A stretch of 64,000 bases of DNA from Corynebacterium jeikeium. GTDB taxonomy: Bacteria > Actinomycetota > Actinomycetes > Mycobacteriales > Mycobacteriaceae. The notes under the pieces were generated by a model. That model worked only from the letters and a program-made list of their open reading frames with translations. It did not search any database and was not told the DNA's origin. Numbering within the stretch: position 1 is the stretch's first letter; each line of letters begins with the position of its first letter. The translations under genes and the position numbers were made by a program. The stretch is taken from contig NZ_JFCH01000061.1 of the NCBI RefSeq assembly GCF_000738175.1, positions 1 through 64,000 on the forward strand. Reading direction: 5' to 3'. Shown one piece after another: positions 52,637 through 61,927 of this stretch.

Positions 52637-53419
52637 ATGGACTGTCAAGCGGTCAGGACCTCGATGTCCGCCCGGCTCGACGGCGAAACTGCAGAGCTGC
52701 CCGACGATCTGGTCGATGCGCACCTGGTCGCCTGTGAAGACTGCCAGCGCTGGTATTCCACCGTCACCGCGCTGGGCCGCCGGATGAACGTCTCCGCCAC
52801 CCCGACCGAAGGTGAGCCTGCGACGGAGCCGGGCGACGAGCAGAAGGCTGCGCTCCTCGCGCAGGTTCTTGAGCAGGCCGATCACAACCCACAGTTCAGC
52901 GGGGGTCTGCGCCGCCGTCAGCTGCCTTTGCTCTTTGGGCGCTCCGCCCTTGTAATCGTGGCGCTGGTCTATGTTGTGTGGGGTCTGTCGATGTTGTTTG
53001 GCTCGCCCCTTGGGGAGGACTCCGACTCGTCCCAACTCCGCCTGGTCTCCGACGCGGCAACGATGCGCTTTGCACTGGCCGGTGGCCTTCTGTGGGCGGC
53101 TTGGCGCCCGAAGGCGGCCTCGGCGGTTTTGCCTATCTATCTGGGGCTATGGGGTTTCGGATTAGGGTTCGCAACCCGGGAGATCGTGCTGAGCATGGTC
53201 GGGGAAGAAGGCAGCCTGACTACCCTATGGCTTCTGCTGGTGCATCTTGCAGCGGTCGTGGCTCTGGTCGTGGTGTGGGCCGGTAGGCAAAACGTGTTCA
53301 TGCCGTTGCAGCAGTCTTTCCGCGCGCTGATGGCCCAGCCGGTGCACTTCAGCCCCAGCGATGCCCGACGTAACTCCACCTTTGAGCTTGGTCAGCCGCG
53401 CCCGCGGGACTGGGACTAG
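52637..53419 (+). CDS. Membrane protein with zinc-finger (zf-HC2) anti-sigma-like N-terminus
   Basis: A 260-residue protein. The first 40 residues form a zf-HC2 anti-sigma zinc finger with C3, H29, C33 and C36 (HxxxCxxC) and the ARLDGE segment. About five hydrophobic helices follow (about 95-225) rather than the single one usual for anti-sigma factors. No ECF sigma gene is adjacent, so the partner is unknown or the domain is repurposed. It starts 36 nt after the DoxX gene with AAGAGGCGGGA upstream. Convergent with the mannosyltransferase gene. Confidence 0.8.
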   Translation: MDCQAVRTSMSARLDGETAELPDDLVDAHLVACEDCQRWYSTVTALGRRMNVSATPTEGEPATEPGDEQKAALLAQVLEQADHNPQFSGGLRRRQLPLLFGRSALVIVALVYVVWGLSMLFGSPLGEDSDSSQLRLVSDAATMRFALAGGLLWAAWRPKAASAVLPIYLGLWGFGLGFATREIVLSMVGEEGSLTTLWLLLVHLAAVVALVVVWAGRQNVFMPLQQSFRALMAQPVHFSPSDARRNSTFELGQPRPRDWD

Positions 53420-53429
53420 CGCCGGGAGT

Positions 53430-55049
53430 TTAGCGCCAGGAAGGCAGCCACATCCGCATGTCGAAGGCGAAATCGGACAGCGGAGTCGCCGTGTAGATCG
53501 GCAGGAAATAAAGGAAGTTCCAGACCACCAGCATCAGGTAGATTACTACCAGCAGCTGGCCAGGGCGAGCTTTCACAAAGGCTTTGGGGGAGGAGTGCGG
53601 CTGGGCGGCAACGTCCGGGCGCTGCCAGCGCAGCAGTTGCCCCAGAGCCATGGCCAGCGCAATCGCCAGGAACGGAGCCAAATTAGCCGCGTAGAACAGA
53701 TACATCTGGCGATCCAGGTTGACTAGCCAAGGCAGGAAGCCAGCGGCGAAGCCGATGACGGGCACCACCCAGCGGCGATCTTTGTGCACGATCAGGCACC
53801 ATAGCCCCCACAGCATGGCGGGGACGCAGAACCACCAGATGACGGGCGTACCAACCAGCAGGATCACCTTGTGGATGCCCTCGTCGCTGGATGGGTTGTA
53901 GTACATCAGCGAACGGCTGGAGACCAGCCAGGACCACGGCTTGGACTCCCAGTTGTGGTGGTGGCCATTAGAGTTCGTCAGCTCCGTGTGAAAGCGCATG
54001 ACGGACACGTGATAGTAGATGAAGTTCTGAAGAGTATCTGGCAGGAAGGACCAGAACCAATCCCCGGTGGTGTTGGTGTACTGCTCGGACTCCACGGCGT
54101 GGCGGAACACGCCAGTTTCGGAGGCGAACCACGCCCGCCAGCTGACCAGGTACAGGATCGCGGGGACAATCACCACGGAGAAGAAGGAAGGCAGAGCGTC
54201 GAAGAACGTGGTTCCTAAAAGGGGACGGCGCACGCCGAAACGGCGGCGTCGAAAATAATCAACCGCAACAATCGTCACCCCGAAAAAGGCCATGTAGTAC
54301 AGGCCATTCCACTTCACCGAGAGGGACAAGCCCAGCGCCACGCCCGCGGCGAAGCGCCACCAGCGATAGCCCATGCGCGGGCCGAGGGCGAAATCGTGGA
54401 TGCGTCCAGTGGCCCAGACGCGCTGGAAGCGAGCCTCCATCTGCTCGGCATCTCGCACCGCGAAATAAGTCGCCAGGCACACCAGGAATACTTGGAAGTG
54501 GTCCAACATGGCCGAGCGCCCCGTGACGAATAGGATCCCGTCGCACAGGGCAATAATGCCGGCGAACAAGCCGATGAGGTCGGACTTTGACACTCGGCGC
54601 GCAATCGTGGCAATAAGCAGGATCGTCACCACAGCCAGCAGGGCGGACATGATTCGCCAACCCCATGGCGTATAGCCAAACACCGCCATGCCCAGCGCCT
54701 CGAGTTGCTTGCCCAGGGGCGGGTGGACGACCAGACCGTAGCCTGGATTGTCCTCAATGCCGCCGATTAGTGGGTTCGACCAGCTCTGCAGAATCTGCCA
54801 GGCCTGCGGCACATAGTGCTTTTCGTCGAACACCGGGGTGCCCGCGTCGGTGGGGCGCTGCAGCATGAGCAGGCGGCTGAGCGTGCCAAAGAGGCCGAGG
54901 ACAATCAGGATCCCCTTCCACCGGGTGAAGGCGAACGTGCGCCGGCCGGACGCAGCGGTAGGCACGCGACGGGTCACGTCGGTCGTGTCGCGCTGGTCCG
55001 CGGACACTTCATGGCTGTCCGCTAGCGGGGGAGTCGGTGTGGTCGGCAC
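53430..55049 (-). CDS. Dolichyl-phosphate-mannose-protein O-mannosyltransferase (PMT)
   Basis: A 539-residue GT39 glycosyltransferase with about eleven transmembrane helices. The catalytic Asp-Glu lie in the first extracytoplasmic loop, TPVFDEKHYVPQAWQIL (about 72-88), and PLGKQLEALGMAVFG is also typical. It transfers mannose from polyprenyl-phosphate-mannose to exported proteins. The frame is open far upstream, but the GTG at 55049 gives the usual N-terminus and has TACAGT 8 nt before it; longer starts would run into rsmI. Divergent from rsmI. Confidence 0.92.
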   Translation of the reverse strand: MPTTPTPPLADSHEVSADQRDTTDVTRRVPTAASGRRTFAFTRWKGILIVLGLFGTLSRLLMLQRPTDAGTPVFDEKHYVPQAWQILQSWSNPLIGGIEDNPGYGLVVHPPLGKQLEALGMAVFGYTPWGWRIMSALLAVVTILLIATIARRVSKSDLIGLFAGIIALCDGILFVTGRSAMLDHFQVFLVCLATYFAVRDAEQMEARFQRVWATGRIHDFALGPRMGYRWWRFAAGVALGLSLSVKWNGLYYMAFFGVTIVAVDYFRRRRFGVRRPLLGTTFFDALPSFFSVVIVPAILYLVSWRAWFASETGVFRHAVESEQYTNTTGDWFWSFLPDTLQNFIYYHVSVMRFHTELTNSNGHHHNWESKPWSWLVSSRSLMYYNPSSDEGIHKVILLVGTPVIWWFCVPAMLWGLWCLIVHKDRRWVVPVIGFAAGFLPWLVNLDRQMYLFYAANLAPFLAIALAMALGQLLRWQRPDVAAQPHSSPKAFVKARPGQLLVVIYLMLVVWNFLYFLPIYTATPLSDFAFDMRMWLPSWR

Positions 55050-55097
55050 GAAAGCCAACTGTAGTAGAAGCTCCGGACAATCGGGCGCACTGGCGGG

Positions 55098-55103
55098 CAT
55101 ACT
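55098..55103 (+). promoter_or_regulatory. -10-like hexamer CATACT of rsmI
   Basis: Ends 7 nt before the ATG at 55111; predicted leaderless. Confidence 0.4.
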
Positions 55104-55110
55104 GGCGGGT

Positions 55111-56034
55111 ATGAGTGAACCCGTAGAAGCCAAGAATCTCCCCGCAGACGCAGTCGCTGCGCTACTTGCCCGCGCCGCCGAGAATCGACCTCTGCCGCAG
55201 GGGGGAATCATCTTGGCGGCCACGCCGCTGGGCAATCCGCTGGATGCTTCGGTGCGGCTGATCGACGCTCTGGCCAGCGCAGACATCGTGGCCGCAGAAG
55301 ACACTCGCCGCACCCGGGCGCTCGCGGACACGCTGGGAGTGGAGATTTCCGGTCGAATCTACTCCAACTTCGACCACAATGAGGCCGAGCGGGCGGAGTT
55401 CTTCGTCGAGCAGGCAGAGCAGGGCCGACGCGTGCTAGTGGTGACAGACGCCGGCATGCCCTCCGTTTCCGATCCCGGGTTCCCGCTGGTCGTCGCTGCC
55501 CGTCGTGCTGGAGTGCCGGTGACATGCCTGCCGGGGCCTTCTGCGGTGCCGACCGCTCTGGCACTGTCCGGCCTGGGGGTGGGGCACTTCGCGTTCCTGG
55601 GCTTCGCACCACGCAAGGACGGCGCTCGGCGTTCGTTTTTTGGTTCCTTTAGTGACGCCCCCTACGCCGTCTGCTTCTTTGAATCCCCGCACAGGCTGGC
55701 CAAGACTCTGCAAGCGGCAGCCGAAGAGCTGGGGGATCACCGACAGGCGGCGGTGTGCCGTGAGCTGACGAAAACCTTCGAAGAGGTGAAGGTCGGCGGA
55801 CTACGCGAGCTGGCCGAGTGGGCGGAGAGCGGTGTGAAGGGGGAGATCTGCGTGGTGGTGGATGCCGCGGACGAGCAGGCGGAGCCGGACGTGGAATCGT
55901 TGGTCGAGTTGGTGGAGCAGAAAGTGGCGGAGGGGGAGCGTCTGAAGGCGGCGGCTGGGGACGTGGCAAAGGCCAAGGGTGTGAGCAAACGTGAGCTTTA
56001 TGAAGCTGTGCTGCGCGGACGCGAGGAAAACTAG
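55111..56034 (+). CDS. rsmI: 16S rRNA 2'-O-ribose C1402 methyltransferase
   Basis: A 307-residue SAM-dependent tetrapyrrole-methylase-fold enzyme. Motifs: GGIILAATPLGNPLDASVRL (about 30-50), AAEDTRRTRALAD, VVTDAGMPSVSDPGFPLV and CLPGPSAVPTALALSG. The ATG at 55111 is fixed by homology and by a -10-like hexamer 7 nt upstream. The divergent PMT start is only 61 nt away, so the two promoters overlap. A loose TGACGCC motif (55646-55659) encodes FSDA. Confidence 0.93.
   Translation: MSEPVEAKNLPADAVAALLARAAENRPLPQGGIILAATPLGNPLDASVRLIDALASADIVAAEDTRRTRALADTLGVEISGRIYSNFDHNEAERAEFFVEQAEQGRRVLVVTDAGMPSVSDPGFPLVVAARRAGVPVTCLPGPSAVPTALALSGLGVGHFAFLGFAPRKDGARRSFFGSFSDAPYAVCFFESPHRLAKTLQAAAEELGDHRQAAVCRELTKTFEEVKVGGLRELAEWAESGVKGEICVVVDAADEQAEPDVESLVELVEQKVAEGERLKAAAGDVAKAKGVSKRELYEAVLRGREEN
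55646..55659 (+). repeat. Loose motif variant, CCTTTAGTGACGCC
   Basis: The core is intact, with one inserted C in the pyrimidine arm (TTCCTTTAG); sense strand in rsmI. Confidence 0.35.
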
Positions 56035-56204
56035 GGTTTTTAAAAGTTTTTAGCTGGGCTGAGAGGCGGGTGGCCTGTGTGGGGATAAGGGCAGGTGAAT
56101 AGGGGTTTAGCGGAGATCGAAGCCGGGGCTAAAGGCGCCGTCCAGGCGTGGTTGGGGAACCGGTGCGGTTGAAAAGCCCCCACAACACCCCCCAATATTG
56201 AGGA

Positions 56205-57890
56205 ATGACTGTATCAAGAGAAGAAGTAGCACCGACTGAGGCTGATCAGGAACAGTCCATCGACTGGGTAGTCACGGGCTGTGCGGCAGCCCTCATCCTG
56301 GCTGTAGTGCTGTGGGGCGTATTTGGTGGCGATAGCTTCGCCGCCTTCGCCTCGACGGCGTTGAGCTATGTCGTAGGTGACTGGGGCTGGCTGTACGTCC
56401 TCGCCGGCACGGTGTTTGTCGGGTTCATTCTGTTCATTGCGTTCAGTAAGTTCGGGCACATTCGCCTGGGCAAGGATAACGAGCCGCCGGAGTTCAACAG
56501 CATCTCCTGGGTGGCCATGATGTTCGCCGCAGGCATGGGTATTGGCCTGATGTTCTACGGTGTGACCGAGCCGTTGACGTACTACCGCGACGGCGTTCCG
56601 GGGGCACAGGAGAACGATGTGGCCAGCTCCTTTGCCTCCACGCTGTTCCACTGGGGCCTGCACCCGTGGTCGCTGTACGCCATCGTGGCGCTGGCCATTG
56701 CATATGGCACCTTCCGTATGGGGCGCAAGCAGCTTCTGTCCGCGGCGTTTATTCCGTTGATCGGGGAGAAGCGCGCCGAGGGCGCGCTGGGCAAGATCAT
56801 CGACATTGCCGCCATCTTCGCGACGGTTTTCGGTACCGCAGCTTCCCTGGGCTTGGGTGCAGTGCAGATCCAGTCCGGCCTGGATGCCACGGGGCTGATT
56901 TCTAACCCCGGTACTTGGGTGATTGTCGGCACCATCGTGATCCTGGGTCTGTGCTTCCTGGCTTCCGCTGCTTCCGGCGTGGGCAAGGGCATTCAGTACC
57001 TGTCCAACACCAACATGGTTCTGGCCGGTCTCCTCGCCCTGTTCGTCCTGATTCTCGGGCCGACCGTGGTGATTCTGAACCTGATTCCGACCTCCTTGGG
57101 TAACTACCTGTCCCAGTTCTTCCAGATGGCCGCCCGCACCGCTAACTCCGGCGATGGTGCAGATGAGTGGCTGGGTACCTGGACCATCTTCTACTGGGCA
57201 TGGTGGGTCTCCTGGTCTCCGTTCGTCGGCATGTTCCTCGCCCGCATTTCCCGCGGCCGTACGATCCGCGAGTTCGTATGCGTGGTCCTGATGGTGCCGA
57301 CCATGGTGACCATCATCTGGTTCTCCATCTTTGGCGGCGCTGCCGTTAATGCGGAGGAAACCGGCAATTCCATCTGGGGCGATGGCGAGGCGACCAGCCA
57401 GCTGTTCAACCTGCTGCAGACCCTGCCGATGGGCCAGGTGGCAAGCATCGTTGCGATGATTCTGCTGGCGACCTTCTTCATTACCTCCGCAGACTCCGCC
57501 TCCACCGTCATGGGTTCCATGTCGCAGCGTGGACAGCTGGTCGCCAACCGTGGCGTCACTGTGCTGTGGGGTGCGCTCACCGCGATTATCGCCCTGATGC
57601 TGCTGCTTACCGGTGGTGACGAGGCGCTGACCAACCTGCAGAACGTGACGATCATCGCCGCCAGCCCGTTCTTGCTGGTGATTATCGCCTTGATGTTCTC
57701 CATCTACAAGGCTCTGTCCAACGACCAGCTGTACCTGGACGAAAAGGCACAGCGGGAATACGCCCTGCGTATGGCTCGCGAGCGTCGTATCAACCAGCAG
57801 AATGAAGCTAAGCCCGCTAAGCGCAGCCGTCGTTACGGCGGGAGCGATGTTCCGCAGGCCGTCGCAGACGGCAACGCAGAGCATTCCTAA
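56205..57890 (+). CDS. BCCT-family compatible-solute transporter
   Basis: A 561-residue Na+-coupled betaine/carnitine/choline-type carrier with 12 predicted helices. The glycine-rich [18 protein letters not shown] motif and the substrate-site Trp segment [32 protein letters not shown] are intact. N- and C-terminal tails are short and C-terminally basic ([17 protein letters not shown]), suggesting osmoregulation as in BetP/EctP/LcoP. The exact solute cannot be assigned. The 170-bp upstream region contains no further gene. Confidence 0.94.
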   Translation: MTVSREEVAPTEADQEQSIDWVVTGCAAALILAVVLWGVFGGDSFAAFASTALSYVVGDWGWLYVLAGTVFVGFILFIAFSKFGHIRLGKDNEPPEFNSISWVAMMFAAGMGIGLMFYGVTEPLTYYRDGVPGAQENDVASSFASTLFHWGLHPWSLYAIVALAIAYGTFRMGRKQLLSAAFIPLIGEKRAEGALGKIIDIAAIFATVFGTAASLGLGAVQIQSGLDATGLISNPGTWVIVGTIVILGLCFLASAASGVGKGIQYLSNTNMVLAGLLALFVLILGPTVVILNLIPTSLGNYLSQFFQMAARTANSGDGADEWLGTWTIFYWAWWVSWSPFVGMFLARISRGRTIREFVCVVLMVPTMVTIIWFSIFGGAAVNAEETGNSIWGDGEATSQLFNLLQTLPMGQVASIVAMILLATFFITSADSASTVMGSMSQRGQLVANRGVTVLWGALTAIIALMLLLTGGDEALTNLQNVTIIAASPFLLVIIALMFSIYKALSNDQLYLDEKAQREYALRMARERRINQQNEAKPAKRSRRYGGSDVPQAVADGNAEHS

Positions 57891-57925
57891 GTTGGGCTGC
57901 TTTCGCGTCGTGGTTGGGGATCACC

Positions 57926-57931
57926 TAATCT
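57926..57931 (+). promoter_or_regulatory. -10 hexamer TAATCT of metG
   Basis: Ends 7 nt before the metG ATG; predicted leaderless, though an AAGGG also lies in the gap. Confidence 0.4.
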
Positions 57932-57938
57932 AAGGGTT

Positions 57939-59777
57939 ATGTCGAAACGAGTTCTCACCTCAGTTGCATGGCCCTACGCTAACGGCCCCCGCCACATCGG
58001 CCACGTCGCCGGATTCGGCGTGCCTTCGGACGTTTTCGCACGTTATCAGCGAATGGCTGGCAACGAGGTGCTCATGGTTTCGGGCACCGACGAGCACGGC
58101 ACCCCGTTGCTGGTGCAGGCGGAGAAGGAAGGCACGACCGTCCAGGAACTGGCGGATCGCTACAACCGCATCATCGTCGAGGACCTCGCGGGCCTCGGCC
58201 TTTCTTATGACCTGTTCACCCGCACCACCACCCGCAACCACTACGCGGTCGTACAGGAGCTCTTCACCGGCCTGTACAACAACGGCTACATGGTCACTCA
58301 GACCACCCGCGGTGCCATCAGCTCTTCCACCGGTCGTACCCTCCCGGATCGCTACATCGAGGGCACTTGCCCGATCTGTGGTGCCAATGACGCCCGCGGC
58401 GATCAGTGCGACAACTGCGGAAACCAGCTGGATCCCGAGGACCTGATTGATCCGCGTTCCAAGATCAACGGTGAAACGCCGGAGTTCATCGACACCGAGC
58501 ACTTCATGCTCGACCTGCCCGCCTTGGCAGAGGCCCTCACCACCTGGCTCAAGGGCCGCACCGACTGGCGCCCGAATGTCTTGAAGTTCTCCCTGAACCT
58601 GCTGGAGGACATCCGCCCGCGCGCCATGTCCCGCGACATCGACTGGGGCGTGCCGATCCCCGTCGAGGGCTGGCAGGACAACAACGCCAAGAAGCTCTAT
58701 GTGTGGTTTGACGCCGTCGTGGGGTACCTCTCTGCGTCCATCGAATGGGCCTGGCGAATCGGCGACCCGGATGCCTGGAGGAAGTGGTGGAACGACCCGG
58801 AGGCCCTGTCCTACTACTTCATGGGTAAGGACAACATCACTTTCCACTCCCAGATCTGGCCGGCAGAGCTGCTGGGCTACGGCGGTCAGGGTTCCAAGGG
58901 CGGCGAGGCCGGCGAGCTCGCCGACCCGGCGCTGAACCTGCCAACGGAGGTCGTATCCTCCGAGTTCCTGACGATGTCGGGCTCCAAGTTCTCCTCCTCC
59001 AAGGGTGTGGTGATCTACGTGCGCGACTTCCTGAAGGAGTTCGGCCCCGACGCTCTGCGTTACTTCATCGCCACCGCTGGGCCGGAGACCACCGATACGG
59101 ACTTCACCTGGGACGAGTTCGTTCGCCGCATCAACTCCGAGCTAGCCAACGAGTGGGGCAACCTGGTGAACCGCACCGTCTCCATGGCCTACAAGAACTT
59201 CGGCGAGGTCCCCACCCCGGGGCCGCTGACCGCGGAGGACGAGGCGCTGCTCGCCGAGTCCGCCAAGGCCTTCGACGTTGTTGGCGACAACATCAACCTC
59301 TCCCGCTTCAAGGCCGGCATCACCGAGGCCATGCGCATCGCGGGACGCGCCAATCAGTACATCGCGGCCATGGAGCCGTGGAAGCTGGCGAAGGACGAAG
59401 ACCAGCGCGAGCGCCTGGCCACTGTGCTGTACACGGCTCTGCAGGTCGTCTCCGACGTAAATACCCTGCTCACCCCGTACCTGCCGTTCTCCGCGCAGAA
59501 GATCTTCGAGACCCTCGGTGGCGAAGGCATCTGGGCGGCCCAGCCGGAGGTTATCGAGGTAACGGATGACTCTCCGCGGGAGCCGGTGGGCGTCGGGCTG
59601 CCCGAAGAAGGGCGCACCTACCCCGTCATCATGGGCGACTACACCAAGCAAAAGGCCACGTGGGCGCGCCAGGAGATCCAGCCGGGCACTAAGCTCAGCA
59701 AGCCCAAGCCGCTGTTCCCGAAGCTCGACCCGGAGCTGGCGGAGACCGGCCCGGAGTGGGCGCCGGTGCAGAAGTAG
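57939..59777 (+). CDS. metG: Methionyl-tRNA synthetase
   Basis: A 612-residue class I synthetase. HIGH motif as HIGH (H19-H22) in [13 protein letters not shown], the KMSKS-like loop [11 protein letters not shown] (about 345-355), and a four-Cys zinc knuckle CPIC...CDNC (about 145-165). Catalytic domain, anticodon-binding helical domain ([19 protein letters not shown] region) and no C-terminal EMAP-like domain. It charges both initiator and elongator tRNA-Met. The following HAD gene is convergent. Confidence 0.97.
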   Translation: MSKRVLTSVAWPYANGPRHIGHVAGFGVPSDVFARYQRMAGNEVLMVSGTDEHGTPLLVQAEKEGTTVQELADRYNRIIVEDLAGLGLSYDLFTRTTTRNHYAVVQELFTGLYNNGYMVTQTTRGAISSSTGRTLPDRYIEGTCPICGANDARGDQCDNCGNQLDPEDLIDPRSKINGETPEFIDTEHFMLDLPALAEALTTWLKGRTDWRPNVLKFSLNLLEDIRPRAMSRDIDWGVPIPVEGWQDNNAKKLYVWFDAVVGYLSASIEWAWRIGDPDAWRKWWNDPEALSYYFMGKDNITFHSQIWPAELLGYGGQGSKGGEAGELADPALNLPTEVVSSEFLTMSGSKFSSSKGVVIYVRDFLKEFGPDALRYFIATAGPETTDTDFTWDEFVRRINSELANEWGNLVNRTVSMAYKNFGEVPTPGPLTAEDEALLAESAKAFDVVGDNINLSRFKAGITEAMRIAGRANQYIAAMEPWKLAKDEDQRERLATVLYTALQVVSDVNTLLTPYLPFSAQKIFETLGGEGIWAAQPEVIEVTDDSPREPVGVGLPEEGRTYPVIMGDYTKQKATWARQEIQPGTKLSKPKPLFPKLDPELAETGPEWAPVQK

Positions 59778-59781
59778 CGGG

Positions 59782-60462
59782 CTAGTCCGCGCGGCGCAGG
59801 CCGGTGATGGGCGAGAGTACCTCGTGGACGGACTCGACTCCGTGCCAGGGGAAGGCCTCCCAGCCGCGACGCTTGGCGGCATCGAGGTTAGTCTGCCGGT
59901 CGTCGAAGTAGATCAGGGAAGCGTACTCGTGGCCGGCGGCCGCCGCAGCCTGCTCAAAGCGGCGGAATGCGCCCTGGTGGGGCTTGGTGAAGCGCAGGTC
60001 GGGGGAGAAGCAGGTGACGGCCGCACCACTAGTCCAATCCTGATCCATCACGGCCTCCATGACCGGGCGCGGCGCGTTGCTGAAGATGCCCCATGGCTGG
60101 TCGATGGCGTTCAGGTGGTTCAGCAGGTTCAGAACGGAAGTGTTCACGGTGGAGCACAGGCGCGTGTCGGTCTCCAGCAGCTCCGCGATCAGCTCCTCGG
60201 TGGGCTGCACGCCGGCGGCGCGGCAGAGGGTGGTGAAGTAGTCGTTCGGCCCCATCGACAGGCTGTAGCTTTCGCGGTAGCGGCCGTAGGCTGCCTCGAA
60301 GCTAAACGGGTCGGTGATGATGGTGGGGACACTGGTCTGGCTGCCGTTGTTCGAGCGAGACTGAATGTTGGCGTGGCGGATCATCACGGTGGTGAGCTCG
60401 CGCAGAGTGTGGCGACGCTGAACCAGTACGCCGCCCAGGTCGAAGACGATCAAGTGTTCCAT
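59782..60462 (-). CDS. HAD-superfamily hydrolase
   Basis: A 226-residue HAD-like phosphatase of subclass IA. Motif I is FDLGGVLV with nucleophile D8, the Thr/Ser motif II lies in GIFSNAP, and motif IV is IYFDDRQTNLDAAKRRGW. The usual DxD second Asp is replaced by Gly (DLGG), as in several 2-haloacid-dehalogenase-like and epoxide-hydrolase-like members. The substrate is unknown. The stop is 4 nt from the metG stop (convergent). Confidence 0.85.
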   Translation of the reverse strand: MEHLIVFDLGGVLVQRRHTLRELTTVMIRHANIQSRSNNGSQTSVPTIITDPFSFEAAYGRYRESYSLSMGPNDYFTTLCRAAGVQPTEELIAELLETDTRLCSTVNTSVLNLLNHLNAIDQPWGIFSNAPRPVMEAVMDQDWTSGAAVTCFSPDLRFTKPHQGAFRRFEQAAAAAGHEYASLIYFDDRQTNLDAAKRRGWEAFPWHGVESVHEVLSPITGLRRAD

Positions 60463-60598
60463 GGTGTTGGTGCCTGCCTTTGCAGTCGCAATGTAGCGGG
60501 AGGTTGCTGGTCTAGTAGGGTTTGTAGCTAGTGTGCCGCGCCTGCGTGACTAGAAAGTGGCGCTGACGCGAAGCTAAAACGAACCGGGGGTGAACAAA

Positions 60599-61882
60599 AT
60601 GACGAGGATGTCCAGTGCGGCCAGCGCGAACCGTCGTGTGCCGTCCGCGGTGGCGATCATCGCCGCGCTCGCGGTGCTGCTGACCAGCTCCAACCTGCGC
60701 AGCCCCGTCAGCGCTTTCCCGCCGATCGCCGACGAAGTGCGCACCGGCCTCGGCGCCTCCGGCCTTTTCATCGGACTGGTTGGCATGGCGCCAACGGCCA
60801 TGTTCGCCGTCGCGGCCGTTCTTTCCAGCCCCTTAGCCAAAGCGCTATCCTTCCGCGCGGTTATTAGCACCGCCATGGTGCTGGCCACCGCCGGGTTCGG
60901 CCTGCGCACGGCGGCGCCCAACGAGTTGCTGTTCCTGGCCGGGACGATGATCGGCCTGGTCGGGGTGGGTATCACCAACACCCTGCTGCCTGCTGTTATT
61001 AAGGACTACTTCCCGTTCAAGCTCACGGTCATGTCTATCGCCTACATGGCTGTCGGGCAGGTCAGCATGGCTACCGCATCGGTGGTGTCCGTTCCGTTGG
61101 CCGAGCTCGGCGGATGGCGCGTGGCGATTGGAGTCTGGGCGATTCCGCCGCTGTTGGCGCTGCTGTGCTGGGGAGTTCTCGTGTTCTCGGTGACTCCGGG
61201 AACCGCGGCCCAGCGCGGCAGCGAGATGTTGCGACAGGCGCACCCGCGGAAGCTACTTGGCGTCATAAAGAATCAGAACAGCGAGTCGCGCGGCGCGTAT
61301 CGGCACATGTGGCGCAACCCCGTGAGCTGGGGGATCGTGGTGATGTTCGCCATGACGTCCTCCATTTCCTACTGCTTTATCACGTGGGCGCCGAAGATCA
61401 TCGTGGAATCCGGCGGATCGGCGCAGCTCGGCGGCATCATCGGCGGAGTGTTCGCGCTGGTCGGAACTGCCTCGTCGTTTATCGTTCCGTGGATGACCTC
61501 CCGCTTTGAGCGCGGCGCGGCATGGGTGACGATCCTGTCGTGCAGCTGCATGTTCGTGGCGCTGCTGATGGTGATCACCGACCCGATGCGCCTGCCGGTG
61601 CTGTGGATTTCGTTGGTTTCGCTGGGCTGCTCTACCTTCCCGCTGGGGCTGATGCTGATCGCCACCCGCACCCGCGAACCGAAGGCCGCCGCCGTTTTGT
61701 CCTCGGGCGCGCAGGGCATCGGGTACACGGTCGCCTGCGTTGGGCCTTTTGGTTTTGGTGCTCTTTATGACGCCACTGCGTCCTGGACCGCCGGACTGTT
61801 GGTTCTTGTGGGGTTCAACTTCGTTTTGCTGGCGGCGGGCCTGGTGGCCAGCCGGAAGGTGTTCGTGGACGATCGCGCGTAG
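60599..61882 (+). CDS. MFS transporter, CynX/NimT type
   Basis: A 427-residue major facilitator with 12 predicted helices. N-terminal ALAVLLTSSNLRSPVSAFPP (TM1) is typical of the cyanate/2-nitroimidazole transporter group, and a long central loop (about 205-230) separates the halves. The substrate is unknown. The ATG at 60599 has GGGGGTG upstream; an in-frame GTG 9 nt earlier is less likely. It contains two full-length TGACGCC motif copies, one in the central loop. Confidence 0.9.
   Translation: MTRMSSAASANRRVPSAVAIIAALAVLLTSSNLRSPVSAFPPIADEVRTGLGASGLFIGLVGMAPTAMFAVAAVLSSPLAKALSFRAVISTAMVLATAGFGLRTAAPNELLFLAGTMIGLVGVGITNTLLPAVIKDYFPFKLTVMSIAYMAVGQVSMATASVVSVPLAELGGWRVAIGVWAIPPLLALLCWGVLVFSVTPGTAAQRGSEMLRQAHPRKLLGVIKNQNSESRGAYRHMWRNPVSWGIVVMFAMTSSISYCFITWAPKIIVESGGSAQLGGIIGGVFALVGTASSFIVPWMTSRFERGAAWVTILSCSCMFVALLMVITDPMRLPVLWISLVSLGCSTFPLGLMLIATRTREPKAAAVLSSGAQGIGYTVACVGPFGFGALYDATASWTAGLLVLVGFNFVLLAAGLVASRKVFVDDRA
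61259..61272 (-). repeat. Interspersed motif copy, TTCTTTATGACGCC
   Basis: Full match, antisense in the MFS gene; encodes GVIKN in the central cytoplasmic loop. Confidence 0.7.
61761..61774 (+). repeat. Interspersed motif copy, CTCTTTATGACGCC
   Basis: 11/12 match, sense strand in the MFS gene, encoding ALYDA between two helices. Confidence 0.55.
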
Positions 61883-61914
61883 AACCGCCTAGGGAGCACC
61901 GCCTAAGGGAGCGC

Positions 61915-61920
61915 TAGGGT
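61915..61920 (+). promoter_or_regulatory. -10 hexamer TAGGGT of tatD
   Basis: Ends 7 nt before the ATG at 61928; predicted leaderless. Confidence 0.5.
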
Positions 61921-61927
61921 GGTGGGC

